From the NCBI RefSeq assembly GCF_013337285.1, contig NZ_SUPW01000002.1, forward strand, positions 744,001 to 808,000: a stretch of 64,000 nucleotides of DNA, given 5' to 3'. Source of the DNA: Agrobacterium tumefaciens (lineage in GTDB: Bacteria; Pseudomonadota; Alphaproteobacteria; Rhizobiales; Rhizobiaceae). Shown piece by piece: positions 62,211 to 64,000 of this stretch. The notes below the pieces were generated by a model. It was not told where the DNA came from. It searched no databases and was given only the letters and a program-made list of their open reading frames with translations. Position numbers and translations under genes: made by a program. Position 1 is the stretch's first letter; each line of letters begins with the position of its first letter.

Positions 62211-64000
62211 TCAGCCGGCGTGCAGGAAGCGGATCGCTTCGTCGCGGCGGTGCAGATAGAGCAGGGTGCGCAGGCTGTCGCCGCGTGGTCCTGTCAGTTC
62301 GGGGTCGCGCTCGATGACATAGGCCGCGTCCTTGCGGGCGATTTCCAGCAGGTCGGCATGCGCCTCGAGGCTGGCGATGCGAAAGCCCGGCGTGCCGGAC
62401 TGGCGGGTGCCGAGCAGTTCGCCTTCGCCACGCAGCTTCAAGTCTTCCTCGGCGATGAGGAAGCCGTCCTCGCTGTGGCGCAGGATGGAGAGCCGGGCGC
62501 GGCCGTTTTCGCTGAGCGGCCCCTTGTAGAGCAGGATGCAGGTGGATGCCTCGTCACCGCGTCCCACCCGGCCGCGCAGCTGGTGCAGCTGGGCAAGGCC
62601 GAAACGTTCGGCGTGTTCGATGACCATGATGGTCGCATCCGGCACGTCGACGCCGACTTCCACCACCGTCGTCGCCACCAGCAGCCGGGTTTCGCCACTC
62701 TTGAAAGCGAGCATGGCGGCGTCTTTTTCCGGGCCGCTCATGCGGCCGTGGATAAGACCTATATTTGGGCCGAGCATTTGCGACAGAACCGCATGCCGCT
62801 CTTCCACCGACATCAAATCGGACTCTTCCGTCTCCTCCACCAGCGGGCAGATCCAGTAGGCCTTCTTGCCGTCCTTCAAAGCGGCGCGCAGCCGCTCGAC
62901 AATGTCGCCGATGCGTTCGGTGGGGATTGTCACCGTCTGGATGGGTTTGCGGCCGGCGGGTTTTTCGGTGAGCTTCGACACGTCCATGTCGCCGAAGGCG
63001 GCCAGCACCAGCGTGCGCGGAATGGGGGTGGCGGTCATGACCAGCATATGCGGCGTGATGCCCTTGGCGGTGAGCCGCAGGCGCTGGTGCACGCCGAAAC
63101 GGTGCTGCTCATCCACCACGGCCAGCACGAGGTTCTTGTAAGCGACGCTATCCTGAAACAGCGCGTGGGTGCCGATGACGATCTGCGCTTCGCCGGACGC
63201 CACGCGTTCCTCGATCTCGCGGCGCTCCTTGCCCTTGGTGCGGCCGGTGAGAACCTCGACGGTGATGCCAGCTGTCTGAGCGAGTTTGGAGATGGTGGAG
63301 AAATGCTGACGGGCGAGGATTTCAGTCGGGGCCATCAGCACCGCCTGTCCGCCGGCCTCCACGGCTGTCGCCATGGCCATCAGCGCAACCAGCGTCTTGC
63401 CAGCACCGACATCACCCTGCAGCAGCCGCAACATGCGGTCTTCGCCGGCCATATCGGTCAGGATATCCTTTACCGCAGCGCTCTGGCTTGCCGTTGGCGA
63501 GAAGGGCAGCTGTGCGAGGATTTTTGCGGCGATATCGCCCTTGGCGCGGATCGGCTGGCCCGCCACTTTACGAATCCGCTGGCGCACCAGCGCCAATGAC
63601 AGCTGTCCGGCGAGAAACTCATCATAGGCAAGCCGCCGGCGCGCCGGGGCCTGCGGTTCGATATCGGCGCTGTCGCGAGGATCGTGTAGCTCGCGGAAGC
63701 TCGAGGCGACATCGCCGAAACCCTGGCGGGTCTTCAGCGTTTCGTCGATCCATTCGGGAAAGACCGGCAGCTTTGAGAGCCCGCTTTCGATTGCCTTGCG
63801 CAGCACCTTGGCAGACAGCCCGGCGGTCATGGGGTAAACGGCTTCCACCAGCGGCAGGTTTTCCGCCTCAGAGAGTTTCACCATGAAATCTGGATGCACC
63901 ATGGAGGCGCGGCCGTTGAACCAGTCCACCTTGCCGCTGACGAGAACCTCTTCGTCCACTGGCAGCGCCTTGGACAGCCAGTCACCCTTGGCGCGGAAGA
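62211..64000 (-). CDS. recG: ATP-dependent DNA helicase RecG (C-terminal part, 5' end beyond window)
   Basis: 596 codons are visible; the gene continues past the right edge. It includes the wedge domain (WFNGRASMVHPDF), helicase motifs I GDVGAGKT, Ia, II DEQH, III TATPIPRT, IV-VI (GRVGRG) and the C-terminal RecG segment. RecG remodels stalled replication forks and Holliday junctions. No internal start needs to be assumed; the reading frame is open to the window edge. Confidence 0.96.
   Translation of the reverse strand, partial: FRAKGDWLSKALPVDEEVLVSGKVDWFNGRASMVHPDFMVKLSEAENLPLVEAVYPMTAGLSAKVLRKAIESGLSKLPVFPEWIDETLKTRQGFGDVASSFRELHDPRDSADIEPQAPARRRLAYDEFLAGQLSLALVRQRIRKVAGQPIRAKGDIAAKILAQLPFSPTASQSAAVKDILTDMAGEDRMLRLLQGDVGAGKTLVALMAMATAVEAGGQAVLMAPTEILARQHFSTISKLAQTAGITVEVLTGRTKGKERREIEERVASGEAQIVIGTHALFQDSVAYKNLVLAVVDEQHRFGVHQRLRLTAKGITPHMLVMTATPIPRTLVLAAFGDMDVSKLTEKPAGRKPIQTVTIPTERIGDIVERLRAALKDGKKAYWICPLVEETEESDLMSVEERHAVLSQMLGPNIGLIHGRMSGPEKDAAMLAFKSGETRLLVATTVVEVGVDVPDATIMVIEHAERFGLAQLHQLRGRVGRGDEASTCILLYKGPLSENGRARLSILRHSEDGFLIAEEDLKLRGEGELLGTRQSGTPGFRIASLEAHADLLEIARKDAAYVIERDPELTGPRGDSLRTLLYLHRRDEAIRFLHAG

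Overview
The window reads as a piece of the main chromosome of an Agrobacterium-type member of the Rhizobiaceae. The clues are the purS/purQ/small-purL arrangement, small DUF1127 and DUF982 proteins, a one-step phosphatidylcholine synthase, a GT21 ceramide glucosyltransferase, a combined class I/class II cysteine desulfurase SUF operon with RirA- and Irr-type boxes, and several dispersed palindromic intergenic repeats. Coding is dense and GC-rich; genes lie on both strands in short operons. I see no insertion sequence, prophage, CRISPR array or rRNA. All calls come from reading the sequence; no database search was run.

Layout. 1-5 kb: the start of an MFS drug exporter, a monothiol glutaredoxin (CGFS), a small basic protein, a membrane alpha/beta-hydrolase-like protein, an IbaG/BolA-type protein and purL. 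5-7 kb: a MocR-type regulator divergent from a DUF1127 protein. 7-12 kb: a lipoprotein, then purQ, purS, purC, a small hydrolase and purB, all on the minus strand. 12-19 kb: rpe, a periplasmic binding protein, an AT-rich 0.9-kb gap with a candidate small RNA, a Nudix hydrolase, a DEAD-box helicase, an M23 peptidase and Bcp. 19-26 kb: a giant AsmA/DUF3971 protein, tyrS, anmK and a hydrolase. 26-34 kb: the SUF operon (sufS2, sufB, sufC, sufD, sufS, sufT-like, sufA). 34-37 kb: a split MacA/MacB-type exporter.

37-47 kb is a patchwork of small genes (51-aa membrane protein, cupin, lipoprotein, GT21, DUF982, BON, DUF192, double cold-shock protein, glyoxalase I, DUF882, GT25) with three tRNA genes (Arg-TCT, Pro-TGG, Lys-TTT). 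47-50 kb: ccdA, an AEC transporter, a UbiH-family monooxygenase and pcs. 50-56.5 kb: a BMP/nucleoside-type ABC importer operon followed by a FadR-type regulator. 56.7-61 kb: glmU, glmS, a GNAT acetyltransferase and a DUF502 protein, centred on UDP-GlcNAc supply. 61-64 kb: a ParD/ParE-like toxin-antitoxin pair, a small unknown protein and the distal part of recG.

How it works together. Three functional blocks dominate: IMP synthesis (purB, C, S, Q, L), iron-sulfur biogenesis (SUF, plus the glutaredoxin and BolA-type partners), and envelope construction (glmU/glmS, anmK, M23 and DUF882 peptidases, AsmA-like protein, GT21, GT25, pcs). The window is mostly conserved chromosome. The strongest candidates for undescribed biology are in the spaces between genes: a structured small-RNA candidate at about 14.6 kb, a promoter at 26.29-26.34 kb carrying both an IRO and an ICE-like box, several palindromic repeats, and a compact toxin-antitoxin operator.
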